The notes beneath the pieces were generated by a model. It did no database searches. It saw nothing but the letters and a program-made list of their open reading frames with translations, and was not told where the DNA came from. The position numbers and the translations under genes are program-made. DNA of 64,000 nt from Mycobacterium sp. E3251 (GTDB taxonomy: Bacteria > Actinomycetota > Actinomycetes > Mycobacteriales > Mycobacteriaceae): the NCBI RefSeq assembly GCF_001666835.1, contig NZ_LZJF01000056.1, forward strand, positions 21,463 to 85,462, given 5' to 3'. Shown here in pieces: positions 37,018-45,436 of the stretch (its first letter is position 1; each line of letters begins with the position of its first letter).

Positions 37018-38703
37018 TCAACGTTCGCAAGCCATTCGAGCCTTCTTGAGGCGATCGGCGAGCCGGACACCCAGCGCAATGCCAAGCAGGGTCGGGTTGG
37101 CCTGACTCGACGTCGGCAGGACAGACGTGCTCGCCACGTATAGCCCGCACACACCGTGAACCTGTAGGTCCGGGTCGACGACGCCGCCATCGGGACCGTG
37201 CGACATGCGCGTCGTTCCGGCCTGGTGGTAGCCGGCGTGCCCGGCCAAGAACTCGCGGACGGCGCCCTCGACGTCGTCGGTCAGCCACTCCACTTGTCCG
37301 GCGCCGTGGCGGCGCAAATGTTCATCGATCACGGCGATGGCCCTGCGCACGCTTTGGTAATCGTCCTCGGAGAAGTGGATATGGGTGCGGATCCTGCGCA
37401 CGCCGAGGGCGTCGCGGTCGTCGGCAAGCTCGACGCGGCTCTCCCAGTGCGGGAGGTGCTCGCCGTGGTAGTGCAGCAGATAGCGATTGTCCGCGCTCTT
37501 CACGAAGAAGCCCGGCGCCTTGCGGCCCCTACGGAGGAAGCGGGCATAGGAGAAGGCAATCGCAAACCGGATCGACGGGAACAGGTCTCGCACGATGTTG
37601 CGCAGGTGCGCGAGGATCCGCGGCGGACCGTCGGTTTGGGTGTGCTTCGCGCGGATGGCCTCCGCCAGCAGGAAGCGGCCGATCGGGGAGATGAGCGTGA
37701 GATAGACGCCGGAAAGGATGCCGCTTCCATGCTCCGGGTCGCTGATCGGCGGATTCACCAGCCACACAGCGGCATTCGGCAACCCCGCCTCGCGCTGCAG
37801 AGCCGGATCGAGGGTGAATCGCCGGCGCACGTACACTCCGTCCCCGTCCCGCTCGTAGGCGTAGCTGACCTGGTCGGTGGCGAACTGCACGCGCGCGACC
37901 CGGCCTTCGACGTGCGACATGTACCACCGCCCGAGGTGGCCGCTCGCGTTTCCAAGACCCGCCGGGTGATGGCGGTCCGAGGCGAGCAGCAGGCGGGTCG
38001 CCTCCAAACCACCGGTCGCGATGACGTAGTCCGCGGCGACGACGCTCCCCTGTCGGCCCTCGAGCGTCTTGACCACGAGGTGGTCAACGGAGTCACCGGC
38101 CGGCGTCGTCACGATCTCGGTGCAGGTGAGGCCGGTCCACACGGTGAGGGCAGAGGCCTCACGCAGCGCGTCCCGGTACTCACGGCCGAAACGCGTTGGC
38201 AGCGCCCAGCGTTCGAGGTCGGTTGTGCGCACGTCGCCGTCGGGCAGCCCGGCGATCAGGTCGTGGTGCGCCAGCTCCGGAATCTCCCGCGCGTTGAACG
38301 CCGCCCGGCCACACGCCGCCCAATCACAGGCACGCTGCAAGTAGGGTTCGACGTCCTCGTATCGGATCGGCCAGGGCGCCTGCGCGGTGAGCGGGCGGTC
38401 CTCGAAATCGATGGGGTCGAACTTGACGCAGCGGCCACCCCAGAGCGCGGTAGTCCCCCCCACCTGCCGACGGATCATCAGCTCGCTGCGCGCATGCAGA
38501 TCGTCGTCCTGCCGGGAGTCCAAGGCCGACAACTCCTGGGCCGCTTCGTCTTTGCGTTCCAGTCCGCTCTCGATCAACGCCACCTGGATGCCGGCTCGCG
38601 CGAGTTCCAGCGCCGTCGCAATGCCGATCGCGCCGGCCCCGACGACCACGACGTCGGTCCGGACCGTCGTGTTCGGGGCGAACTCCCGGGGGCCGCGGAT
38701 CAC
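37018..38703 (-). CDS. GMC-family FAD oxidoreductase
   Basis: 561 aa from the GTG at 38703. FAD site: TDVVVVGAGAIGIATALELA with the trailing LIESG. The substrate region includes RQVGGTTALWGGRCVKFDP. The C-terminal GMC domain has HQAGTTRMSHGPDGGVVDPD and LYVASTSVLPTSSQANPT. The family oxidises sugar or alcohol hydroxyls. The start overlaps the stop of the aldo-keto reductase (GTGA), so the two are coupled and may carry out an oxidation-reduction of the same sugar carbon. No signal peptide is visible; it is probably cytoplasmic. Last gene of a minus-strand operon that begins at the Wzz-like gene. Confidence 0.88.
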   Translation of the reverse strand: MIRGPREFAPNTTVRTDVVVVGAGAIGIATALELARAGIQVALIESGLERKDEAAQELSALDSRQDDDLHARSELMIRRQVGGTTALWGGRCVKFDPIDFEDRPLTAQAPWPIRYEDVEPYLQRACDWAACGRAAFNAREIPELAHHDLIAGLPDGDVRTTDLERWALPTRFGREYRDALREASALTVWTGLTCTEIVTTPAGDSVDHLVVKTLEGRQGSVVAADYVIATGGLEATRLLLASDRHHPAGLGNASGHLGRWYMSHVEGRVARVQFATDQVSYAYERDGDGVYVRRRFTLDPALQREAGLPNAAVWLVNPPISDPEHGSGILSGVYLTLISPIGRFLLAEAIRAKHTQTDGPPRILAHLRNIVRDLFPSIRFAIAFSYARFLRRGRKAPGFFVKSADNRYLLHYHGEHLPHWESRVELADDRDALGVRRIRTHIHFSEDDYQSVRRAIAVIDEHLRRHGAGQVEWLTDDVEGAVREFLAGHAGYHQAGTTRMSHGPDGGVVDPDLQVHGVCGLYVASTSVLPTSSQANPTLLGIALGVRLADRLKKARMACER

Positions 38704-39659
38704 GCGGCAGCGCCCCCGCGCACCTCGGCCACCAGCGCGAGGAACCGCGTCAGGGTCTCCTGGTCCGGCGGCGCCGAGACGGCGCCGGCCGCTTCGGCGA
38801 CCCGGCGTGGGTCGGTGGTGCTGTATAGGATTGCGCGGCAACCCGTTGCGCTGGCCGAGGAACCGAGGATCAGCCTGGGCAGCGCCCCGGGAGCGAGCGG
38901 ATCGAGCTGGAGGGCCTGGCGCCAGCGTCGCACCAACTCCGCGTCGGCCCGCAACGCGTTCGAGAGCGCAGCGTACGACCGTTGCAGCACGCCGAACGCG
39001 AGATCCGCTGGGCGCGGCGGCGGATGGAAGAGATCGGCGCGCACCTGGCTCACCCCTTCCGGCGCGAAGGCTGCGGCGAAATCCGTGTCGAGCCCCTCGT
39101 CCTGTGAGACACCCCAGGCGCGTATCTTGCCCTGCTGGCGGGCGCGTTCGAAGAATTCTCGAAGTTCGCCGCCGGCGACGGTGTCCCCCGGCCGCGGACC
39201 GTGAACGAACAGGATGTCCACGTAGTCGACGCCCAGCGCCGCGAGACTCTCGTCGAGGCTGCGGGCCGCGGTGGCCGCGGCGTACACCCGGGCGGTTTCG
39301 GGTGCCGCCTGCTGCCGCTTGACCGCGCGTCGCAGCGCCGGCGCCTTGCGCAGCAGCGCCCGCGCCGGAGCCTGAAACCGGCCGAGGCGCCGGGCCATCC
39401 CCCCGACGTCGATGCCGAATTTTGTTGCCACGGTGACGGTGTCGCGCGGGACCGTCCGCAGGAACGCCCCGAGTTCCGCCTCCGCCCTGCCCAGGCCATA
39501 CATCCGCGCGGTGTCGAAGTGAGTGATGCCGCTGTGCACCGCGGCGCCCAGCACGGCCATCCGTTCCCGCCGGGACGGCGACTGCATCAGACCGCCGCAT
39601 CCGAAGCCGACCGCGCTCACTCTCAGCTGCGGCCCCTCGAGCTCAACTCGTTCCAACAC
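38700..39659 (-). CDS. Aldo-keto reductase
   Basis: 319 aa from a GTG at 39659 (MLERVELEGPQLRVSAVGFG). AKR TIM-barrel motifs are visible: GITHFDTARMYGLGRAEAELG (catalytic Asp and Tyr), TVTVATKFGID (Lys), LGVDYVDILFVHGPRP (His) and RAWGVSQDE. The C-terminal NADP-binding stretch ends with ILYSTTDPRRVAEAA. The gene overlaps the end of the glycosyltransferase upstream by 17 bp and the start of the GMC oxidoreductase downstream by 4 bp. It is therefore embedded in the polysaccharide operon and is likely a sugar-modifying enzyme. Confidence 0.87.
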   Translation of the reverse strand: MLERVELEGPQLRVSAVGFGCGGLMQSPSRRERMAVLGAAVHSGITHFDTARMYGLGRAEAELGAFLRTVPRDTVTVATKFGIDVGGMARRLGRFQAPARALLRKAPALRRAVKRQQAAPETARVYAAATAARSLDESLAALGVDYVDILFVHGPRPGDTVAGGELREFFERARQQGKIRAWGVSQDEGLDTDFAAAFAPEGVSQVRADLFHPPPRPADLAFGVLQRSYAALSNALRADAELVRRWRQALQLDPLAPGALPRLILGSSASATGCRAILYSTTDPRRVAEAAGAVSAPPDQETLTRFLALVAEVRGGAAA

Positions 39660-40656
39660 CGCAGCCCTCGTAAATCCGGCGCAGCTCCGCGTCGATGATC
39701 CGCGGACTCCGCGTCGCCGCGATGTGTTCCTGACCGCGCCGCCCGTCGCGCTCTGCCAGCTCCGGGTTGCGCAGGTACCGGCCGATCGCCGCCGCCAACG
39801 CGGACGCGTCACCGACGGGCACGAGCATGCCCGGGTCCGAGGCGATCTCCGCCGTGCCACCGACCGGGGTGGCCACGAACGGTCGCCCCCCGGCGAGGGC
39901 CTCGGTCAGGATCATCGGCATCGCCTCGGCGTACGACGGCAGCGTCACCACGCGGACCGACCGGAGTAGCTCGCGGACCCGATCCGGATGCACCGGGGGC
40001 TCGACGGTGAGGCGCTCCATTGGCGGCGGCGTGTAGTCGTCGACGACACCGACTATGCGGCAACGCCCTTCGATGCCCTCGGCCAGCAACAGTTGCCATG
40101 CCGCGACCAGCGTGTCGACGCCCTTGCGGCGGCCGATGGTGCCGGCGAAAAGCACCACGGGCGGTGTCGAGGCGGCCCCGGGCGCGTCTCGATCGATGGG
40201 GATCGGGTTGGCGACGATCGACACCGGCACCGCGGGCGCAACCCATTGCGCGCAGGCACGCGCTTCCTCCGACAACACGATGAGATGGTCCGCCTTCCTC
40301 AGGGTGGCGGCCACGAAACGGGGGTGCGACCGGGAAAACTGCGGAAAGTCGGAGCCGTGGATGGTGACGATCACCCGGAACCCTCGCGCCCGCGCAACGC
40401 GAATCAGCGACCCTTCGCGCAGCCACGCGCCGCCGTTCGACATATGGAAGTGCACGACGCTCCCGCGCGGTGCCCGAGCCAGCGCGGCGCCCGCGCGCGC
40501 GGTGAGCCACAGGTTCTTGGCGTGGTGACGCCCGTTCCACGTTGACAGGACGCGAATTTCGTCGGCGCCGATCCTGTTGTCGCGGATGACTCGGATCACT
40601 GACTGCGTCCCGCCGAAGCTGTACATGTCGGGCCCGACGTGAGTGACCGCAATCAT
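39643..40656 (-). CDS. GT4 glycosyltransferase
   Basis: 337-aa GT-B enzyme. It has HVGPDMYSFGGTQSVIRVIRD at the N-terminus, VIVTIHGSDFPQFS (acceptor region), VVLFAGTIGRRKGVDTLVAAW (start of the donor domain), and a nucleotide-sugar site SYAEAMPMILTEALAGGRPFVATPVGGTAEI with E-x7-E intact. The ATG at 40656 overlaps the stop of the polymerase gene. It likely adds one sugar of the repeat unit to the lipid carrier in the cytoplasm. Confidence 0.9.
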   Translation of the reverse strand: MIAVTHVGPDMYSFGGTQSVIRVIRDNRIGADEIRVLSTWNGRHHAKNLWLTARAGAALARAPRGSVVHFHMSNGGAWLREGSLIRVARARGFRVIVTIHGSDFPQFSRSHPRFVAATLRKADHLIVLSEEARACAQWVAPAVPVSIVANPIPIDRDAPGAASTPPVVLFAGTIGRRKGVDTLVAAWQLLLAEGIEGRCRIVGVVDDYTPPPMERLTVEPPVHPDRVRELLRSVRVVTLPSYAEAMPMILTEALAGGRPFVATPVGGTAEIASDPGMLVPVGDASALAAAIGRYLRNPELAERDGRRGQEHIAATRSPRIIDAELRRIYEGCGVGTS

Positions 40657-42131
40657 TTTCCGCCGGCAGCGGCCGGCGCCGGCGCCGGGCCGGCATCCGC
40701 CTGATCCGCTTCGGAATTCCTGCGAAGTAGGCCGGCGAATCCCATCGCCGTTCCGAGGGCAAGCCCCAAAGCCAGTGCATCCATGGGCATTTCAGGCAGC
40801 GGCCAGACCGCGGATATCGCGAGCAGACCGGCGCAGACCGCCGCACTGATCTTCGCCTGCATCGTCGCACAGCGCAGCGCGCGGACAATCGGTGTCAACG
40901 CGATCCACGCGAACGCCGCCATGCCCACGGCCCCGGCCTTGGCCAGCCACCACTGGTAGAAGAGGTGGGAATAGGTGGGGCCCAACGTCCAGGCGAAGGC
41001 CTTCGGATCGTTGCCGGACGGCAGCTGGTAGGCGTAGCCCAGGCCGTGGCCGAACACCGGCGCCTGGGCGATCGCGGCGTTGAGCCGGGCGACTTCCCGC
41101 AGCCGGTCCAGCGTCGATTCGTCGGTGGCGAGCGCGCTGGCCGAAACCCCGCCGAAGACCCGCTGATTGAACGCGGTGAACTGATCGCTGAGCCACGACC
41201 CCGCGTCCGACTGCTGGAGCAGGAACAGCGACCCGGGCAATATCAGCGCGGCCACACCCGCGCTGACAGCGGCCACGGCGGCCGAACGGCGAAGCGCCCG
41301 CCAGCCGAAGCTGGCGAAGAAGGCGACGGTCGCGCCCACCGCCACCGCGATCAGCGTGTTCCGCGAGAAAGCCAGCAGCGAAATCATCAGCGCGGGCGGA
41401 CCGAAGGCCAGGTACGTCATGGGCCGGACGCGACCGATGATCGACGCGGCGACCAGCGCGGTGAGCGCGGCGGTGGCCGGCGTCTGGGTGGATAGGACGA
41501 TGCGGAGGGCTTGGCCGGCGCCCGTCGCGCCCTCCAGGCTTTCGGCGCGGCCGGCCAGCCGGATGGCATGCAACGAACTGAAGATCGCCATTGCCGCCGA
41601 GAACCACAGCGTCACGACCATCACGCGCATGCAGAACTTCAGATAGCCGCCGTACACGATCAACAGCGCCAAGACGAAGCCGATGACCATCTCGATCAAA
41701 GTCGTCGCTTCGTGCAGCACCATCGTGGCGTCGTGCCCCATCTGAAACCCGACCGCGGTGAAGTACACGACCGTCAACACGAACATCGCCGGCAGCAGGA
41801 AATCCTTCGACCGCGGTCTGACGATCGGGATGAGGTAACCGATCGCCAGCACCGCGGCCACCTGGTAGGCGTAGATCGCCACCGGCCCGATCACTTTGCC
41901 GATGTGCAATCCTTCCGGCAGCGCCGCGAACGCCAGGAACAGCGTCACCCCCACCAGCGCCTCGCGCTTCACCCAATAGACAACCAGGCAGAACGTCGCG
42001 GCGATGAGCAACACTCCCTCGGTGGTTCGGCGCACCGCGAGCACACCAAAGACGAAGCAGCCGAACAGGAATACCGTCAGCAGGACGCCGTCCACTGCCA
42101 GGCGAGGGCGACCGGGCAGGTAGGGAATCAC
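40653..42131 (-). CDS. Wzy-type polysaccharide polymerase / O-antigen ligase-like membrane protein
   Basis: 492 aa, about 11-12 hydrophobic helices (for example VLLTVFLFGCFVFGVLAV, AAVLAIGYLIPIV, MVIGFVLALLIVYGGY). A large external loop near residues 330-400 contains VFGHGLGYAYQLP and TYSHLFYQWWLAKAG. This G-H-G-x-G...H-N/H-xxY pattern is typical of Wzy_C/WaaL proteins that polymerise or ligate lipid-linked glycans outside the membrane. The GTG at 42131 overlaps the stop of the Wzz-like gene (GTGA). It is the only polymerase-like gene in the locus. Confidence 0.85.
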   Translation of the reverse strand: MIPYLPGRPRLAVDGVLLTVFLFGCFVFGVLAVRRTTEGVLLIAATFCLVVYWVKREALVGVTLFLAFAALPEGLHIGKVIGPVAIYAYQVAAVLAIGYLIPIVRPRSKDFLLPAMFVLTVVYFTAVGFQMGHDATMVLHEATTLIEMVIGFVLALLIVYGGYLKFCMRVMVVTLWFSAAMAIFSSLHAIRLAGRAESLEGATGAGQALRIVLSTQTPATAALTALVAASIIGRVRPMTYLAFGPPALMISLLAFSRNTLIAVAVGATVAFFASFGWRALRRSAAVAAVSAGVAALILPGSLFLLQQSDAGSWLSDQFTAFNQRVFGGVSASALATDESTLDRLREVARLNAAIAQAPVFGHGLGYAYQLPSGNDPKAFAWTLGPTYSHLFYQWWLAKAGAVGMAAFAWIALTPIVRALRCATMQAKISAAVCAGLLAISAVWPLPEMPMDALALGLALGTAMGFAGLLRRNSEADQADAGPAPAPAAAGGK

Positions 42132-43585
42132 GCCGGGCCGCCGACCTTCGTCCGATAGGTCTTGGCCGCGGCCCTGATGTGCAGCGCCGGCCGGGCGTCG
42201 GTCAGCACGGTGCCCACCACCTGTGCGCCGGCCGAGCGCAGGGCGGTCAGCGCGTCGTTGAGCTCGTCGACGGTGGTCCGGCGCGCCCGCACCACCAGCA
42301 CCGTGGCCGACACCGCGCCCGACAGCAGGCCGCTGTCCGGCGTCGCCAGCACCGGCGGCCCGTCGACCACGATCCGGTCGAAGCGTGACGACAAGTCCAG
42401 CATCACCCTGTCGATCGCCTCCGGCAGAAACGCGCTGCAGGGCGGGGTCTCGCGGCGGGCGGACCGGGACGCGAGGATGAACAGCTTGGCGATCGGCGTC
42501 GGCTTCACGGCTTCCGCGGCGATCCCGGGGCTGGCCAGCGCGTTGGCCAGCCCCTCCCCTGACTCGACCCGCAGCAGACCGGCGATCACGTGCCGGCGCG
42601 TATCGCCCTCGACGAGCAGGACGTCCTCGCCGATCTCGGCCAGGGCCAGCGACAGGTTCAGTGCGGTGGTCGTCGTTCCTTCCCCACCGAACGGCGCCGC
42701 CACCAGCACGCGGCGGGCGTCGGGTCCGATCGCCCTGAGTAGCCGGGCGCGCAAGCCCCGCACGGCGTCGTCGAGGGCGGAGTCGACGCCGAACCGCGGG
42801 GTGTTCCCGCGCCTGCCGGGCAGCTCGGCCAAGGTCGGCAGGCCCGAAAGCTGTTCCAGCTTCTCCCGAGATCGCACGGTGCGATCGCTGGCCTCGCGGG
42901 CCACCGCCACCGCGATGGCCAGCAGGATTCCGGCAACGAATCCCATCGCCATGTTGCGCACCGGCACGGGCGTCACGGGGTGATCGGGCACCCGCGGCGC
43001 CTCCACCACCCGCGCCCTGGCCACCGGCATGGGTTTGGCCGCCGGTTGGCCGGGCGCTTCCGACGGTGGGGCCGCGGGTGGATTCGGCTCGCCGGCGTCG
43101 GACCGCGGGCCGGACGTCACCGGTACGGGCCGGCCATTCGGACCCGTGGTCGCGCCGAGTGTCGGCACCAGCGCGGCGAACTGATCGGCCATGGCTCCCG
43201 CCAAGGCCGCGGCCCGGTTCGGGTCGGTGTCCTTGACGGTGATCGTGAAAAGCTGAGACTTGGCGGTGTATTTCACCTGGGTTTGGGTCACCAGGGTGTC
43301 GGCGCTGATCGGTGCTTGCAGCTGGTTGACCGCGCGCTCCGCCACCGTCCGGCCGCCGGCGATCTGCGCGTAGGACGACAACCGTTCCTGTGCGGTCAGG
43401 GTGCCGTTGTACAACTCGGTGAGGTCGGTGGCTCCGGGAAAGGAAATGAGGATGGTGGCAGTCGACTGGTAATGCTTGGTCTGCAATGCCGTGACCGCCG
43501 CGGCGCCGATGGTGCACGCCAGCAATGCGCCCAAGGCGAGTTTCCAATGCGTGAGGAGAGTCCGGACAAAGGTGCGGAAATCCAT
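42128..43585 (-). CDS. Chain-length regulator fused to BY-kinase-like domain with broken Walker A
   Basis: 485 aa. There is an N-terminal Wzz domain between two membrane helices (LALGALLACTIGAAAVTAL at ~16 and MAMGFVAGILLAIAVAVA at ~212), then a cytoplasmic ATPase-like domain as in bacterial tyrosine kinases. Walker A reads APFGGEGTTTTALNLSLAL where active kinases have GEGKS/T: the lysine is missing. Walker A' reads VLLVEGDTRRHV and Walker B IVVDGPPVLATPD. The usual C-terminal tyrosine cluster is absent; only KTYRTK remains. It probably controls chain length without kinase activity. The ATG has AGAGAGG upstream; it is the first gene of the minus-strand operon. Confidence 0.87.
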   Translation of the reverse strand: MDFRTFVRTLLTHWKLALGALLACTIGAAAVTALQTKHYQSTATILISFPGATDLTELYNGTLTAQERLSSYAQIAGGRTVAERAVNQLQAPISADTLVTQTQVKYTAKSQLFTITVKDTDPNRAAALAGAMADQFAALVPTLGATTGPNGRPVPVTSGPRSDAGEPNPPAAPPSEAPGQPAAKPMPVARARVVEAPRVPDHPVTPVPVRNMAMGFVAGILLAIAVAVAREASDRTVRSREKLEQLSGLPTLAELPGRRGNTPRFGVDSALDDAVRGLRARLLRAIGPDARRVLVAAPFGGEGTTTTALNLSLALAEIGEDVLLVEGDTRRHVIAGLLRVESGEGLANALASPGIAAEAVKPTPIAKLFILASRSARRETPPCSAFLPEAIDRVMLDLSSRFDRIVVDGPPVLATPDSGLLSGAVSATVLVVRARRTTVDELNDALTALRSAGAQVVGTVLTDARPALHIRAAAKTYRTKVGGPA

Positions 43586-43749
43586 CCACTAACCTCTCTG
43601 GGGCGACGCCACGCCAATAGCGTCGAATTGATTTGCCTTACACCCGCCGCGCAAAGCCCAGTGCACATTATGCAGCACTCGCCACGCAGCATCGTCCTAA
43701 TCGCAATGCGTTCTCGTCCCCGCTTGGAAGCATTTGCTGGCGCCCACCA
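43586..43749. other. Promoter region of the Wzz-like operon
   Basis: 164 bp between the Wzz-like start and the stop of the lipoprotein gene upstream. On the minus strand CATAAT and TAATGT-like boxes occur near 43675, but no -35 with correct spacing stands out. No gene is seen. Confidence 0.35.
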
Positions 43750-45426
43750 TCATTGGCGCGGGACGGCAGTCAGCGCCTCCCGCGGGATGTCGAGGGTCGC
43801 GAGCGGGTACCCCCCGGATTCGTCGCGCCCCGAGCGGGCCAGCCGCATGGGCGGATAGTTCACCACGTGTGAAGCGTCCGGCTTGTGCTGTTGCCAATCC
43901 ACGGAAGCGCGCAGCGTGTAGTGCCCGGGCGCCAAACCCGCCAGGTCGACGGTCACCGATTCGGTGAACGACGCCGGGGCCGGTTGATTACCCGAGTTCT
44001 CCTCGGACGGGACCAGCTTGTGCAGGGCCACGGCTGTCGGCAGCGTGCGGACCACCGCGCCGGAGAAATCCACCAGCCGGTAGCTGGGCTCCCATTTCTC
44101 GACGGCGACGGCGCTGCCGTAGTTGGTCCAAACCACCGATATGGTCGCCACGCGATCGCGAAACGATTCCGACCCCGGCCGCGCTTCCACGGAGTAGCGG
44201 TAGCCGGCCGACACGTTGGCCTGCGCCCACAGCAGGTACAACGTCGGATCCATCGGGGTGTTCGAATCAACGGCCGGGAAGTTGAAACTCGACGTCATGG
44301 ACACGTGATACTTCACGACGTCGCGCAGGCCCTTTTCGTAGTAGGACCGCGGAGTGGTTCCATCGGGCAGCTGGCACCATTCGGTGATCACCAATGCCGA
44401 GGCCAACCGGTCTTTCAGTTGGCCGACGACCGGATCTTTCGTGTGCACGTAATACGAGCCGTCCGACTCCGCCCATACGGGCAGCGGCGCGTACACGCCG
44501 AGGCAATCCGAGCGGATGCCCACCGGCGCGGAGACCTTCTTGGTGACATCGTCGGCGAGCAGCTCCCGAACGATCTCGGGATTCAGCGCGGTGGTCACCA
44601 ATCGCGTGTGGGGGAACGCGTTCACGTTCGCCGCGACGAGCTGTCCGATGGCCGCTTTGGTGATGCTTTGATCACGAAACTGGCTGTAGTAACCCAGCTT
44701 TGCGATGCTCTCTTCCGGAGAGGGACCCGCCGCGCCAAGCGTGTCGCGCAGAAAGGCGATGTGGTTTTCGCTGAAGTCCCCGTAGCCGGAGAACTCGAAA
44801 ACGCTGAGCCGCTCGTCGCCGTCGTAGCGGCGACCGAGCGCGGCGAGCAGCTGCCCGAAGGCGTTCAGGTAGACGGGGTCGTTCCAGTTGGGGACCACGT
44901 GCGCCACCCCGGGTGTCCACCAGTATCGTTGCGGCCCCGTATAGCTGGTGGCGGCGGACCGCATCCAGTCCGGGATCGCGATGTTCGTGTTGTTCGCATA
45001 GGTGGCGTCGCAACAGGAGTTGTAGGCGAACACGCGAAGCGTGAGCCGCATGTTCCGGCTCGCAAGCTTCGCCAGCGCATCGTCGATCACGCTGAAGTCG
45101 AACTTGCGGTCGTCGGGAGCGTCGGCGGGCAGCGTGTTCGGGTCGGTGGGCTGCAACTGCCGCCACGAAACGCGCAAGCTGGCGTCGTACGACGCCGGCC
45201 ACGCCGGATACCGCTGCTGCGCGGAATTCCCTTGCGGGAAAAGCGGCATCATCAGGTCTTCGTACTGCCCGCGCAGCGGATTCGGCACCTCCTGCACGCT
45301 GAGCGGGATGGCGGGACTGATCACGGCGGACAACGGGTTGGGGTCGCTGTGGTCGCCGCATCCGCTCAGCACCAGCGCCGAGCACGCGACGATCACCGCC
45401 GCACACTTCCTCAATTTTCGGACCAT
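43750..45426 (-). CDS. DUF4832-like lipoprotein (copy 1), probable glycoside-hydrolase fold
   Basis: 558-aa lipoprotein: signal RKLRKCAAVIVACSALVLSGCG with lipobox LSGC. The mature part starts PNPLRGQYE...RVSWRQLQP and runs through a barrel-like region (FDFSVIDDALAKLASRNMRLTLRVFAY; RRYDGDERLSVFEFSGYGDF). A C-terminal beta domain follows (AGYRYSVEARPGSESFRDRVATISVVWTN; LAPGHYTLRASVDW), the arrangement of DUF4832 proteins related to beta-galactosidase-like hydrolases. It may trim or bind the exported polymer. M. tuberculosis has a protein of unknown function, Rv1006, in this interval that may correspond. A long paralog lies at 47540-49204. Confidence 0.75.
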   Translation of the reverse strand: MVRKLRKCAAVIVACSALVLSGCGDHSDPNPLSAVISPAIPLSVQEVPNPLRGQYEDLMMPLFPQGNSAQQRYPAWPASYDASLRVSWRQLQPTDPNTLPADAPDDRKFDFSVIDDALAKLASRNMRLTLRVFAYNSCCDATYANNTNIAIPDWMRSAATSYTGPQRYWWTPGVAHVVPNWNDPVYLNAFGQLLAALGRRYDGDERLSVFEFSGYGDFSENHIAFLRDTLGAAGPSPEESIAKLGYYSQFRDQSITKAAIGQLVAANVNAFPHTRLVTTALNPEIVRELLADDVTKKVSAPVGIRSDCLGVYAPLPVWAESDGSYYVHTKDPVVGQLKDRLASALVITEWCQLPDGTTPRSYYEKGLRDVVKYHVSMTSSFNFPAVDSNTPMDPTLYLLWAQANVSAGYRYSVEARPGSESFRDRVATISVVWTNYGSAVAVEKWEPSYRLVDFSGAVVRTLPTAVALHKLVPSEENSGNQPAPASFTESVTVDLAGLAPGHYTLRASVDWQQHKPDASHVVNYPPMRLARSGRDESGGYPLATLDIPREALTAVPRQ

Positions 45427-45436
45427 CGGTGCGATG

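Noticed and set aside
38704..39600. N-terminal extension of the GMC oxidoreductase (open frame up to 39600)
   Set aside because: The extension is Arg/Gly-rich with no domain and overlaps the real aldo-keto reductase gene. The GTG at 38703 gives a proper FAD-site start coupled to the upstream stop.
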